A stretch of 64,000 nt of DNA from Plasmodium relictum (Eukaryota; Apicomplexa; Aconoidasida; Haemosporida; Plasmodiidae), in assembly GCF_900005765.1 (NCBI RefSeq), contig NC_041691.1:434001-498000 (forward strand), in the 5' to 3' direction. A program made the position numbers and the translations under genes. Positions 10,648 through 23,900 of this stretch are shown here, piece by piece. Position 1 is the first letter of the stretch; each line of letters begins with the position of its first letter. The notes below the pieces were generated by a model. The model had not been told where the DNA came from, ran no database searches, and saw nothing but the letters and a program-made list of their open reading frames with translations.

Positions 10648-11725
10648 TATAAATATTATTTTTTAATAAAAAATAAATTTCAGATAATACACTTATTTCC
10701 TGAAATAGCTATTTTTTTAATTTTTTTTTCTTTTTCTTTTTTTCTTTTTTTTATATTTTTCTTTATGCACATAAAAATTATACTTCGAAAACTTTGAATG
10801 TATGTCAAATTAGAGAAATATTTTTACAATAAACTTCAAAAGTAGAATTATAAAAAATTAATAAAGAAAAAATGCATCATTAGAGAAGCTAATGTTTCAT
10901 AAATTTATAATATATATTTTTTTTTTAATTTTATAATATCCTTTATTTTTTAAAATAATTGTTAACTTTCTTATTAAAAGAAATTTATGAGGATAAATAA
11001 AAAAATATATTATAACCTTTAATCTATTTATATTACTAGCTATATAAGAAAAACAAACAAAAACAAAAATTATTTGTAAAATTTATTTGTTAATATCTAG
11101 TTTTTTAATTATGACTTACATAAAATTAATAAATAACTTGAAAAATTAACATAAATTGTAAATAAAAAATTATATATATATATATATCTCAGTGTAATAA
11201 TAGCAATTAAAGTATAAATTAATTAAAAGAAAAGAAAGTATGAAAAGTAGTTACAATATTTTCTAAAACTAAAAAATATTCTCTTTTTTTTTTTCTATTG
11301 ATATAAGCCCAATGGTAAAATTTATAAAAGGCATAAATATACAAAAGATGTATATGCAGACAATTATGAGATTAAAATGAAAATAATTTTATTCTAATTT
11401 TTCAAAGAAAAAAAGGGAACTATGGATTTTTTTCTTAAAAAATTGAAGAATAATGAAATAAAAAGTTAAAATAACCTTTAAATTATATCTTTATTAATTT
11501 CAAAGTATTTATCATAAAAAAATTTAATTTAAATTCATTTTTTTTTTTTTTCAGTAGCATTTGCAAATACAAAAAAAAAAAAAAATCTATTTATTGGTAT
11601 TACTTTATATTATTTTTATTTTTTATTTTCTCTAAAACTTATTTTATATATATTATCAACATTTTAAAATCCTTTAGAACTATTTTTTACACGTGTACAA
11701 CTTTTTATGTAATTGATTTTCTTTC
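10648..11725. other. intergenic, no gene seen
   Basis: About 1.1 kb between the eIF2B alpha start and the 3' end of the broken Lys/Asn-rich gene. It contains A/T tracts and a short TA run near 11170. No gene is supported. Confidence 0.65.
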
Positions 11726-14237
11726 TTAGATTTCTCTTGCACTTTTTTTATTAGTCTTCTCACTTTTAATTTTTAACTTTTTATTTTTCATATTCTTACT
11801 TTTATTTTTAATTTCTTTATTTTTCATGGTTATGATAGGTATTTCTTCATTTTTAGCATTTATTTTTTTTAAATGCTTCTTTTTAACTTTTAAATTTTTA
11901 TTCTTTTTTTCTACTCTTTTAATTTTTATGTATAGTTTTTTTATTTCTTCTTTTTTTTTTCTTTTTTTTTCATTTCTTTATCCTGTTCATGTCTTGATTT
12001 TTTCTTTTTATTTTTGTATTTTTTTTTATATGCTGTTCCATATCTTTCAAAATGCTTTACATAACTTTTTTTTTTAATTTTTGCATTTTTATCTTTTTTA
12101 ATACTTTGTTTTTTTTTTTCTTGTATTTGCTTCTGTTTTTCAATTTCATCTTCCTTTTTTCTTATGATAAAATCTTCATCGCTTAAAATATTATTCTGTA
12201 TAAAACAATAAATATTTTCTTTTGACAATTTTTTCTCATTTAAAATATTTTTATCTTCAAATAATTTTCTTGTTCTTTCTATTTTTTTTGTATCTTTTGA
12301 AATATATTTTTTTTTATCTTCTTGTTCTTTATTCATTATAAAATTATCATTTCTACTTGTATCTGAAATCCATGTACTTTTATGAATAGTATTTATATAA
12401 AAAGAATTATTAGAACTTTTCATTTTTTCTATAGGAACTGCCTTAGTGTGCTTATTTGACTTTCTGTTATTCAATTCTCCTTTTAAGTTACTATGCTTTG
12501 TATTTTCTAAAATATAAAAAAAATATAATATAATAAAATAAAACAATTCAACTCTTATATTAAAAATATGTAATAAATATAAATGTATTAAAATATAGTT
12601 ATTTAGTAAATAAAATATTTTAAAAAGTTACTAATAAATTAGGAGAATTAAAACAATAAAATAATGATAATTTTCTATTTTTTTAAATAGAATCTTAATA
12701 TATATGAGTGCATAATATTTATATATTTATTTCTTTTTTTTATTACCATCATTTTGCTTTTTTATAAAATTTAAATTTGAATCTTTATTAGTTATTTCAT
12801 CATTTATTTTTTCTGTAAAATTAATGTTTCTTTTTTTATTGTTAGAATCTTTCTTAGTGGCATTATAAATATTTTTTGAGTCTTTTTTAAGGTTAAGTAT
12901 GTTTACCTTATTTGAAAAAATTTCCTTAGTTTTTTTTAATTTTTTTTTATTTAAATAAAAAATCTTATTGGCATTCTTATTTTTATTTATATATTCTTCT
13001 AATGTTCTTATTTTTATCTTGTGATTTATAATTTGTTTATAGATAGTACTACTTTTAGGTGAAAATCTTTTGGTATCATATAAATTTAAATAAGAAATGT
13101 TATAATTATTATTCTGATTGATTTTAAAATAGTTATCTTTTATGCTGTTGCTGAGATGTAATTTTTTTTTATCATTATTATTATTATAAAAAATTTCTTC
13201 ATTTTTCTTCTTCATATCACTATTTTAAATATTTCTTTTTAATATTTGATTATTTCTTGATTTTATATTTTCTTTTTTATTGACAATACGAAGAAAGCGA
13301 TTATTTAGTTGACTTAAAAAAGATTTATCACTGTTTTTTTCCTTAAATGTTTCTTTTTTAATATCTAGAACATTTTTATTAAAAGATAGTGATATATTTT
13401 TTACATTAAAATTCTTATGAGAAAAATTTGTGTTTTTTTTATTATTAATGCAAATTTTTTGATTATCCTTTTCCTTTAATTTACAAGTCATGTTAGGGCT
13501 TATATTTAGGAATATTTTTTTTTGAGAAACATTGTCTTTTTTAAAACTAATTATTTGCATATTTTTTTCTTTTTTGTCATTAATTTTATTTGAAAATTTA
13601 TTAAGAATTATTTCTTTTTTATCATTTTTTTTTAAATAGTAATCTGTAAAATTAAAATTATGGAGTTTATGACTCTCTTTTGCATATACACATGAATCTT
13701 GTATAATACTCTTTTCACTTAATTTCTTAATATTTTTATTTTCATCTATCAAATTTTTTACAAAGATAGTAGAATTAATAACTTCATTTTTTTTTTTAAC
13801 TTTATTATTTTTTAACGTATAATCAATTATGGAAGATTCCCTACTCGTTTTTCTAACATAATATATTGTTTTACATTTATCTAAAAAACTGACTTTTTTT
13901 TTTCTTTTTTTAAGTTATTCCTATTAAGTATTAACTTAATATTTGATATTTTTGTAGTATTTATACTATATTCCTTTTTTAAATTAGATTTATTCAATTG
14001 GTTACTATCATTTATGTAGTTATTATCTAAATTTTTTAAGATAACTTTGCGTATTTGATCATTTTTAGACTTATAAATATTTTCTTTTGATTCGTAATTT
14101 TCTAGACATACTTTATTTATTTTACCTAAATTTCTTTCTTTATTTTTATTTACATAACCATACTTTGTGAATACATAATTATTATATTTTTCATTATTTA
14201 TAAGATTAACTTTTTTATTATTTGAATATACTTTCAT
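11726..14237 (-). pseudogene. Lys/Asn-rich unknown protein gene, broken (two A10 frameshifts, one in-frame stop)
   Basis: Four minus-strand open frames line up as one two-exon gene. Exon 1 starts at ATG 14237. Near 13890-13906 an A10 run shifts the frame; one extra A would join the first frame to the one continuing VSFLDKCKTIYYVRKTS. That frame runs to a TAA at 13225-13227 and resumes in the same frame with NSDMKKKNEEIF. Exon 1 ends at 12747 (GT donor) and exon 2 starts at 12506 after a T-rich acceptor, with matching phase. A second A10 run near 11951-11960 again needs one extra A to reach the natural end at 11726 (tail KSEKTNKKSAREI). The protein would be about 740 residues, basic, with no recognised domain, signal or membrane segment. 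It may be a pseudogene, or an intact gene with homopolymer errors plus a true or false stop. Confidence 0.55.
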
Positions 14238-15724
14238 TTGTATCCTAACTCTAGTTTCTGATTTTTAAAGCAGCTACCTATTATTTATTCACTTTTTTTA
14301 TTCATTATATTACTAATCCTTTTAGCATTAAATAAATTATGCTATTTCTATATTTTCATAATCTGCTAAAACTGTTAATTCTCTTCAGAATTATTCGAAA
14401 TTTTTTTTTATTTGCTTTGGTTTATTATGTTTTTTTTTTTTTTTTTTTTAACACATAATAAACGTAATTTACAAATTGCCAACCACTTAAATAATTAATG
14501 TAACTTTAATTTTTTATATTTTGCTTTATTTAGAATTTTTTTTGGTGCTTTATCAAAAAAAAAAAAAATAATAAATAAAGTTGGTTTTTTTTTTATGAGA
14601 TTATAAGATGAAAGTAAGGTATACCGTCACAATAAAAATTAATAAAATGAGGTAAAATAAAATAAATAATGTGAATATGCTTGCGTTATATGCACATATT
14701 TAATTTCTTTTCCTTTAAAAGCTTAAAATATTTTAGCATTTTTTTTTAGACTTATGTAAAAAGAGTATCATTTTATTTTATATTATGTAACAAGAAAAAT
14801 AAATAAAAAAACGTAATAAGTGTAATAATGTATACATAAAATTTTAAAATGATTTATAAAAGATAAGAAATTGTCTATTTTTTTTTTTTTTTTTTGTTAA
14901 AAATTACAACTTTAATTGAATTATTAAGAAAAAAAAAAAATAATAATTTTATTACAAAAGATTAACTAATAGTTATGTATGAGTCAAGATCACTTTAATT
15001 TATATGTAAATATATGAATTTTTTCTTTTTTTTATATTAATATCCTAATATATTAAATAAAAGGTCGTATAAATAAATGTATTTAGAATAAATCAACATA
15101 TAACTTATAAAGAACGTTTAAATATTATATTTTTTGAGGTTAATTATTATTTAAAAGTTCTTTTTATTATAAAAAAAATAAGAATAAAAAAAGAAATTTC
15201 AAGAAATTCAAAAGAAATAAAAAAAGATATATAAAATTCCCATATTCTATAAATTCTTATATTATTTTTCTGTGTTATGAATTATATACATTTATTAGAA
15301 ATTTTAATTTCGAAAAAATATATATATATATGTAGAAATAATATTTAATTTTCCAAATTTTAATGAAAACAATATTATATTAAAAATAATTTGTAGAATA
15401 TTTTATTTTATAATTTTCCTTAAAAGAGAGAAATGATTAAGTAATTATTCTAGAACATACTAGGAAAAAAAACTAAAACTAAAATTTTTTTTTTCTCTAT
15501 CGATTTTTCTTTACTAATATATATTATGTTTCTAAGTAATATATATATCCATTTATTAGATTATATGTATTGAACGAATAATTGATACTTCTTTTATTTA
15601 ATTTAATTTTATTTTTATATTATTGTTACTCAATGCTTAAGGGTGCAGTAATTGAATTTTTAAATGAATATTAAAATATTTTATTTATAAGGATTATTTA
15701 TTAATAAGATATAACACCACACTT

Positions 15725-15762
<38 letters not shown>

Positions 15763-16673
15763 TTATTTATTTATTTTTATTTAAATTAAAAGAAAAATTT
15801 ATAGAAAAATAATAAATAAGATCACTATAATTACTTAATATAGGAAATAAATTCAAGATTTAAATTATTAAAGTAATGAATAAAATTTACACTTTTAAAT
15901 TGGAATGCAATTTAAAAAAAATGTGTAAGATAAGAATGATGCTTTAATTAATTAAATTTGTTCGTATAATACATATATATACATAATTTTATTAAAAATG
16001 CTATATTTTAACAGTTCTATTTTAAATAAAAAGATGAAATATATAGCATCTAATTTACTTTTAATAAAAAGGGTATTAGCCATTATGAATTTTATAATAT
16101 AATATTTAAAACACTAATGGAACAAAAAAAAAAATTATTTTTAAATTACAGAAATTCTTTTAAAGTTAAATATTAAAATTATTAAAAATACAAATGACAA
16201 AAATGAAAATTTTACGTAAAAAAAAAAAAAAGACAAAAAAATAATATGTAGACTATACTTTTTAATGTTATTTAAGGAAAAGGAATAACAAAATAAAAGT
16301 ATATATGTGTATATATATATATACATAAAAATTATTATAAAACTTAATATGCAATAAATGATAATTAATGAAAATTAATAAAAATATTTCTTAGTATTTA
16401 CAAAATTTAATTCTTTAAAAATTATAAGATTAAAAATTCGAATATTTCTTTTAAAAAAATAAAAAATTAAAATGCAAAAACCCAAAGTTTTGTATTCTAA
16501 TTCTTTTTACAGTATTTTCTAAGTGTTGTATTCTTAAACAATGATATACTATATAATATTAATAAATGATACCTTTTATTTTTTCGTGATATTCATTTTA
16601 TTTTCCTTTTTTAGAATTTTTATTTTTGTTAATAAAAAAATTCTCAGTTATGTTAAAAAGTATGTTCATTAAA
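14238..16673. other. intergenic, no gene seen
   Basis: About 2.4 kb of A/T-rich DNA upstream of the broken gene and downstream of FT1. It holds several poly-T and poly-A runs (14430-14450, 14878-14896) and a TA microsatellite at 15728-15758. I see no RNA gene. Confidence 0.65.
15728..15776. repeat. TA microsatellite with TTTA tail
   Basis: About 31 bases of alternating T/A followed by several TTTA units. It is a simple repeat in intergenic DNA. Confidence 0.9.
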
Positions 16674-18783
16674 CTATTCCAAACTTATTCCATTAATGTG
16701 AATTTTTTCTGATAAGTTATTTTTTCCATTTTTTTCAGAACTGGACGATGCAAAATCAGTTGTTTCATAATCTATCTTTTCGCAAGGATAATTATATTTA
16801 TGTAAATCTCTATTATTAAAAGTGGGTACAATATACATAAAAAATAAAGGAATTAAATTTGTAAGGGAACAAATAATTATCATTAATGATAAGTTTTTAA
16901 AATTAGTTGACGTTATTCCTAGTATATATGTTAATACTGAAGAAAAAAAAGAACTTATAATCAATGCTAAATTATTTGCTGATAGTAAAAGGGAATAAAT
17001 AGTTGATTCCAGTCCTTCCGGTATTATACGTGAACACAATACTAATAATGGCATAGTTTGAAATTCTCCAATAAATTCTATTAAAATTGTATCTGTTATA
17101 ATAAATACACTATTTGGGATATAAAAAAAATTGTTTAATTTATTTACAACTATTAATGGTAATAAACAAAATGGTGTTATTATAATTGTAGAATAAAATA
17201 ATAACTTTCCTATATCCATTTTACTAAAAAAAAACATATATGATAATATAGAAATTAAACTAGCTATTGATCGAAACATATCCATTTTACCTAGTAATTG
17301 TACACCAAATTTTAATTCATTAGTCATAAAAAAAAAAAGTGTGTTTCCACATGATGGTGTTGACATCATTATAAATATAAATATAATAATATTTTTAATA
17401 TGAGGAATTTTTAATATATCATAAATACATTTTACTTGCTCTTTCATACATGTTTTTTTGCAATTTTTTTTTTCTATTATAAAAAATGAGGAAACAAAAA
17501 CGCATATAGGCAAAAATGATCCAATTATAAATATATGCTGCTTAATCATAAAAGATAATAAATATCCAGATAAGTATGACATTGCTGCAAAACTAAATTT
17601 TCTAAAAGCAAAAAAAGCTGAAACATTTTTGGCTGAGTTATTAAAAGATCCCTTTCTACTTGATTCAACTACTTGAGCTTCTCCTATAACATTACAAAGG
17701 GAGCTTCCAAAAAAAAATATTATTAACAGACCAATAGTTAATCCTATATTTGTGTGATTTATTAGTCCAAGGCTTACTAAAGATATAATACATGAAAGAG
17801 ATCCTAATAATAAATAATATTTTCTTCTGTAACCAAATATAGGATAACTATCTGACAATATCGCCCATAGAAGTTTAATTGACCATGGGATTTTTATTAA
17901 ACTCATTACTATATTTAAAGATGCTTAAAAAAAAAAAAATTATATATATATATATGTTCATGGGTTATCAAAATATATTTAATAGCTATTCACTCCGTAT
18001 ACTATAATTAATTTTTATTTTTATGTATATTAATATGTATTTATTTTTTTAAAAAAGTTCGTTTTACCAGGATCCAATTTATAGTTATCTTTAAATAAAA
18101 ACATAATTGAAAAGTTACATAACACTTCTACTCCTTGTAGCATAGCTATATGAAACAAGCACATACATAATATATTGAAGTAAATATATAAATTCATATA
18201 TTTTTACAAACCTATAAGACTAGAAGAAATTTTATTAAAAACTGAATTTATATTAAGGTATTCTTGATTATCTATTTTCTTTTCAATTAAATGACTATTT
18301 TCATTATAAGAACTATAAGATGCAACTAAAGAAAATAAATTAATTTTTTTTTTTGTTTTTAAGTTAAAATATACATATATATATGATAGATTTTTATGAA
18401 CGAAACGTTATAAATTATTTTTGACTACATATATTTCACATATACAAGTAGAAATGTTTACATATATTTTTATATATTTACATATATATAAAGGAAGTAA
18501 TTAAAATTTAAAAAAAAAAAGAGGCATTTTATATTTATGAAAAACACTATGAAATTTAAAGAAATATATTAATTAAAATCATTTTCTTTTCTATATTTAT
18601 ACTTTATTATTAAAATTAAGTATAGTAGCATTATTTATAGAATTATTTTATGATATAAATAAAAAAATATATATATTTATCTAAAAGAAAAAAATATTTT
18701 TTTCTTGTAAGCATACTTGTTTCAGAGCTGAAAATTTCATAGCTGTCTTTTTTATTCAAAAAATTGTAGTCTTGTTGTTCCAT
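16674..18783 (-). CDS. FT1: folate transporter 1 (FT1), BT1-family membrane transporter (four exons)
   Basis: Imports folates across the parasite membrane. I join exons 18717-18783, 18212-18325, 18068-18145 and 16674-17923, all GT...AG with consistent phases, giving 502 residues. Exons 1-2 encode a polar cytosolic N-terminus starting MEQQDYNFLNKKD. Exon 3 begins the transport region (AMLQGVEVLCNFSIMFLFK). Exon 4 holds the BT1 signature region IPWSIKLLWAILSD followed by GYRRKYYLLLG, then about ten further hydrophobic segments, including MMSTPSCGNTLFFFMTNELKFG and the LESTIYSLLLSANNLALIIS stretch. The C-terminal tail is polar. BT1-type carriers in Plasmodium comprise FT1 and FT2; the choice of FT1 rests on remembered gene order beside GAMA. 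The ATG at 17897 inside exon 4 would skip a membrane segment and is not the start. Confidence 0.85.
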
Positions 18784-20906
18784 TTTATTAATACAATTAA
18801 AAAAAAAATAAAGTAACTTAAAAAAAAGAATAATATTTATATTCTAAAATCTGCTTTTTATTTTAAAACAGGATGTAAGGAAATAAAAATATACACAAGT
18901 CTTTAAAACTAAAAATAGTTTTCAAATATAATTAGAATATCAAAATACAACGGGACGAATTAAAATAATGAAAAGGAAAGATATTTATAAAACATTTTGA
19001 AAAGAAAAAAAAAAAAAAAAGAATTAACAGGAAATAAGAAATTATATTTTTATTTACACACAATAAGTAACATAAAAAATTCATATGAAATGATGAAAAA
19101 AAAAAAAATACTAAAAAACTTATTATTCTTAAACTTCAAAATTTTAATACATAATTAAAAAGAAAATATATCAATATTCATAGTAAAAAATAAACACGAA
19201 ATTATAAAGAAAATCAAATATATTTTCGTAAGCATATATTTTATGTATAATAATAAATATATATATAAAAGAAAAAAAAATACATTTTCATATGTTATTT
19301 TTGTTAATTCAGTTAGTAATAAGACAATGATGCTAATTTAAAGCTTATTTTATTTTTGCATAAAAAAAAAAAAAAATGGAAACCTAATGTTTGAACCTAC
19401 TTAATTAAAGAAAGAAAAAAAAAAATAAAAGATAAAACGATTATTTTAAAAAAAAATGGTAAAAATAGAACAAAAAAGAAAAAAAAAAAATAATAAAAGT
19501 AAAATAGAATAGAATAAAATAAAATGAAATAAAATAAAAATAATTAAAAAACAGGGAAATAACATAGAATAAAATGAAAAAATTTAGACAAAAAATAATA
19601 TATACGAAGCAAATGAAAAATATAAAAAAATGTATGAAAAATAAAATAAAATAATAATAAAACTTGAAAAAATAAACATTACAAAATAAAAAAAAATATT
19701 AAGGAAGTTTAATCATTTTTAGTTGCTAATTTACACAATTTTTCTTAAAAATTAAATATAAAAAATATATATATATGCAATGCAGAAATAAATTATTAAA
19801 ATTTTTTGGAATTATCTAAATTTACTTTTTATTATTTAGAAAATTGTTGTATAACTAAAAAAAAAATAAAATAAAATAATTACTTCGTAAGAAAAACACC
19901 TATTATAATAAATATATTTTTTCACTCTTTTTTTTTTTTTAATTTTTCTGTAGTCCATTATATTAAAAAAAGAAATTTAATTTTTATATGCAAAAAGTAG
20001 AAAAAAAAAAAATATATAATTCAATGATATGAAAAGAAATATAAAAAAAGTGAAGTGTTTTAAGTTCCTTTACACTTTTTAGGATTCCAATAATGATATT
20101 AAGCATAAATGAAAAAAGATTTTGTTATTTTATTTTATTTTTTTGAGGGGGTTTATATAGACACATGTAATTTTCTCTCAATGTTAAATATATCAAAATA
20201 CTTAATAATTTTTACACTAATAAAATTATTACATATACTGTAATAATTATAGATGTTCAAGTAAATAATAATTCATATTATTAAAAAAATGCTTTTTATG
20301 AATAGGTAATTTACATAAACCTTTAAAAATAGTTACTATTATTACTATATTAATTGATAAAATAAGTTAATATACTAATGAAAGATATTATTTTTTTACT
20401 AATAGATAAAAAATTTACCACTTAATTCTATGATTTTTCTTAAGAAAGTTTAAAATTATTGCTTAAAAATAAGAAGTTTAAAATTTGTCTAATATTTCAA
20501 TATAAAATTTCTTACATTTTTTTACTATATGCGTATAAATGCACTTAAGAATTAAGAAAAAAAAAAATGATTTAATATATTTTTTTAATTTTTCTTAAAT
20601 TATATATTTTTGAGGTCGTAGTTTATAGAAATTTTATCTAAGAAGTTATTTAAGAAAACGTCATATGTTTTCTTATAGTCTTTTTTTTTTTTTTTTAGTA
20701 TATGTAATGAAATATATTTTATATATAATTATCAATTACATTTTGTTTCTTTTTTTTTTTTTTTTTTTGCAAAAACAAAAGTGTAATTAAAATAATTTTT
20801 TATAACTTAAAGTATATATTGTTTATTACATTTTTTTTTTTTAAAAATAATATTTACCTAACGTTATGAGAATAAATTTTGACTAAAGTTTGTATAAAAA
20901 AAAAAT
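18784..20906. other. shared upstream region of FT1 and CCDC39-like gene
   Basis: About 2.1 kb between divergent genes, so it must carry both promoters. It is very A/T-rich with many short A runs. A perfect 9-base inverted repeat with a 7-base loop lies at 20651-20675. No RNA gene is seen. Confidence 0.65.
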
Positions 20907-23900
20907 ATGAAAATAAATAAGACTACAGAGAAAAAAAGTGAAGAGATATATAAAGATAATAAAGTAGAAAACGAAATAGATAAAAAAGAAAATAAAAATA
21001 GTTACAATAATAATAAAATTATAAATTATAATGATATAAATAATGAAGGTATAAACTATGAGTATACAAATGAAAAAAATAGTAATTATATAGAAAATAC
21101 AAAAGATTATTTGATAAATAATAAATGTATGCACAATGAAAATAAAAATTATAGTGAAAATATGAAACAAAGAAACTCTTTATTTGACTCTCTTGATCAA
21201 TCTAAACCACTGATAGTTTATGATAACTTGGAAGAAAGTTTAAGAGAAAATGATAAAAACTACTCTAATGAAAATAAAAGAATTATAAATGAAAAATGGG
21301 AATATATAAATGAAGAAAAAAAAGATACAAATGCAGAAAAAAATTTGAATATTATATTAGATGATCCAATAAATTATTCAGAGGATAAAATGATGATGAA
21401 TAATAATAGTATTTCATATTACGAACAAACATTGCAAGAAGAAAATGAAGTAAGTGATATTTCAACTGATGAAATTCTAAGTGATTTAGACACGGAAAGT
21501 GAAGAAGAAAGCATAGTCGAAGAAATAAGAGAAAATAATGAAAGTATTTACGGAAATTTCAATAATGATAAAATATGTATATTATCTTCAGATATTAAGA
21601 GAAAAGAAAAATTATTAGAAGAAGAAAATAAGAGTATATGGAATTTAAAGAATAGATTTTCTAAAATTGAAAAATTTATTAAGATAAGAAAAAAAAAAAT
21701 AAAATGCATGAAAACAAGTATTGATGAAAAAACTGAGATGGAAATAGAGGAGGCGGAAATATGTAAGAATACTGAAATTAAGAATAATTTTTTAAAAAAA
21801 GAAAATAAGAAGTTAAAACTAGAGAGAGAAAAAAATAATGAAAAAATAATTAAAACTCAAAATGATTTAGCAAAATGTGAAACTGATATAGAAGAAATAA
21901 AAAAAAAGTTAATATATAAAGAAAAAGAATTAAATGAATGGATTCAAAGAATTAATAAAATACAAGAAGAGGAATATGAAATAGAAAAATTTCAATTGTC
22001 AAAAGATAAAGAAATAGGAAAATTATCTCTTAATCTTGAGAAATTAAATGAACAAAAATTAGAATGTGAAAAAAATTTAAATATCTTTAAAACAAAAAAT
22101 ATGAAATTAAATATTGAGTTAAAAGCTTTAACTAGTGAAATACAAGAAACGGAAAAAGAAAAAAATGATTTATTTCAAAAATGGAGATGTATACTGGATT
22201 CTATAAATAGCAGAGATCAAACAATATTTAAATTTGAGGAAGATTTCAGAAAATATTTAAATAAAGAACAAAAATTTAAAGAGAAATCTGAAAAAATATA
22301 TTCAAATATAAATGTACAAAAAAGTAAAAACAATGAATTAAATGATAAAATAAAAGTATCTCAGTTAAATTTAAATAAATTAAGGAAGGAAATTTCTGAA
22401 GTAAACTGTATTTCAAATAAAATATCTATCGAAAGGGATAACCTAAACAAAGATTATGAGTGTGAAAAATATAACTTTAAAGAAAAGTACGAAGAAAAAA
22501 AAAATTTAGAAGTTTATCTAACTGAATTGCAAAAGAATTATGAGAGACTTCTAATAAATCGTGATGAATCAAAGAAAGAGTTCGCTAAGGAAGAGTTAAA
22601 GAATACTGAAAAAAGTGAATTAATGAAATCAAGTGAAAACATATTAAACGAATTGCAAAATAAATTAAATAATTTAATTTCGGAAATAAAATCACTGGAT
22701 GAAGAAAAATTTCGCTTATCAGAGGCTTTGCAAAAAAGCAAAAATGATTATTCAATATTAGAATCGGATGTTTTTGGTACACAGATAAAAATTAAACAAA
22801 TTAAAAATAATATAAAAAAGATTGAACAAGAACTAGAAAGACAAAAAGAAATTTTATATAAATTTGATTTCCAAACACAAGTTTTAACAAAGAAACTCAA
22901 TGTTGTATCAGGAATAAGTACTTTTGAAAAAAAAAAAGAAAATCAAAAAAAAATTAGCACATTAGAAAAAGAATTATCACAGCATGAAGATATCTTTAAT
23001 ACACTGAATAATGAAATTAAAAGCATTAACGTAGAATTAAAGAATATAAAAATTTATCAGAATAACTTAAAAGAAGAAAAAATTAATATTCTAAATTTAT
23101 CTGAAAAATTAAAATTAGAAATTAAATCTTTAGAAAACACTCTAAATAATGAAAATAAAGAAAAAGAAAACATTATGTTAATTGAATTAAATTTAAAAAT
23201 AGAACTAGATAAGCTAAAAGCAATGTTTTCTAAGCATTTAGATAATTTGAATCATTTAAAAGAAAAAAAAAAAGAAAGTTTTAAAAATGCCAAATTAAAT
23301 GATCAAGACATTAATGCTAATATTGAATCTTTAAAAATAATTATTAAGAATATTAATGAAGAAATACATAAGTTAAATATGCAATTATTTGATAAAAAAA
23401 ATAAATGCAATCATTTAGAATCAAAATTAAGTAGTATAATTTCAGTGAATAGAAAAGAGGAAGATGATAACATTAACGATGAAAATCATAATAAGTACAT
23501 TTATTATAAAATTAAAATGGAAGAAGATACAATAAAACTAAAAGAAGAAATAAAAAAAATAGATAATCAAATATACAAAGAGACAGAGGAAACAAATAAT
23601 TTCCAGAAAACATTAAATGATATTTTAAAAACAAATAAAATTTTCAACGAAAACATAAAATGCATAGATCCTCAATATAAATCACTTTTAAAAAAAAAAA
23701 ATAAATTAAATAAAAAATTGAATGAAATAAATGAAGAAATAGAAATTATAGAAAAAAATATTAGTGATTACAATATGAAAATTAAGAGTGTAGAAAATGA
23801 ATTAATCTCTATACAATTAAAGAGTGAAAATATAGAAGAAAACTTAAAAAATTTAAAGGAGAATACCAAGAAAATGGAAAATACATTAAATGAGTTATAT

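Noticed and set aside
11826-12077. Plus-strand hydrophobic open frame
   Set aside because: It is the antisense shadow of the Lys-rich exon 2 of the broken gene; poly-Lys codons read as Phe on the other strand.
16141-16326. 61-residue minus-strand open frame
   Set aside because: It is low-complexity Tyr/Ile/Phe over a TA repeat and A tracts, with no sign of coding.
20883-21170. Minus-strand 95-residue Ile/Phe-rich frame at the start of the CCDC39-like gene
   Set aside because: It is antisense to the Asn/Lys-rich N-terminus of a well-supported gene.
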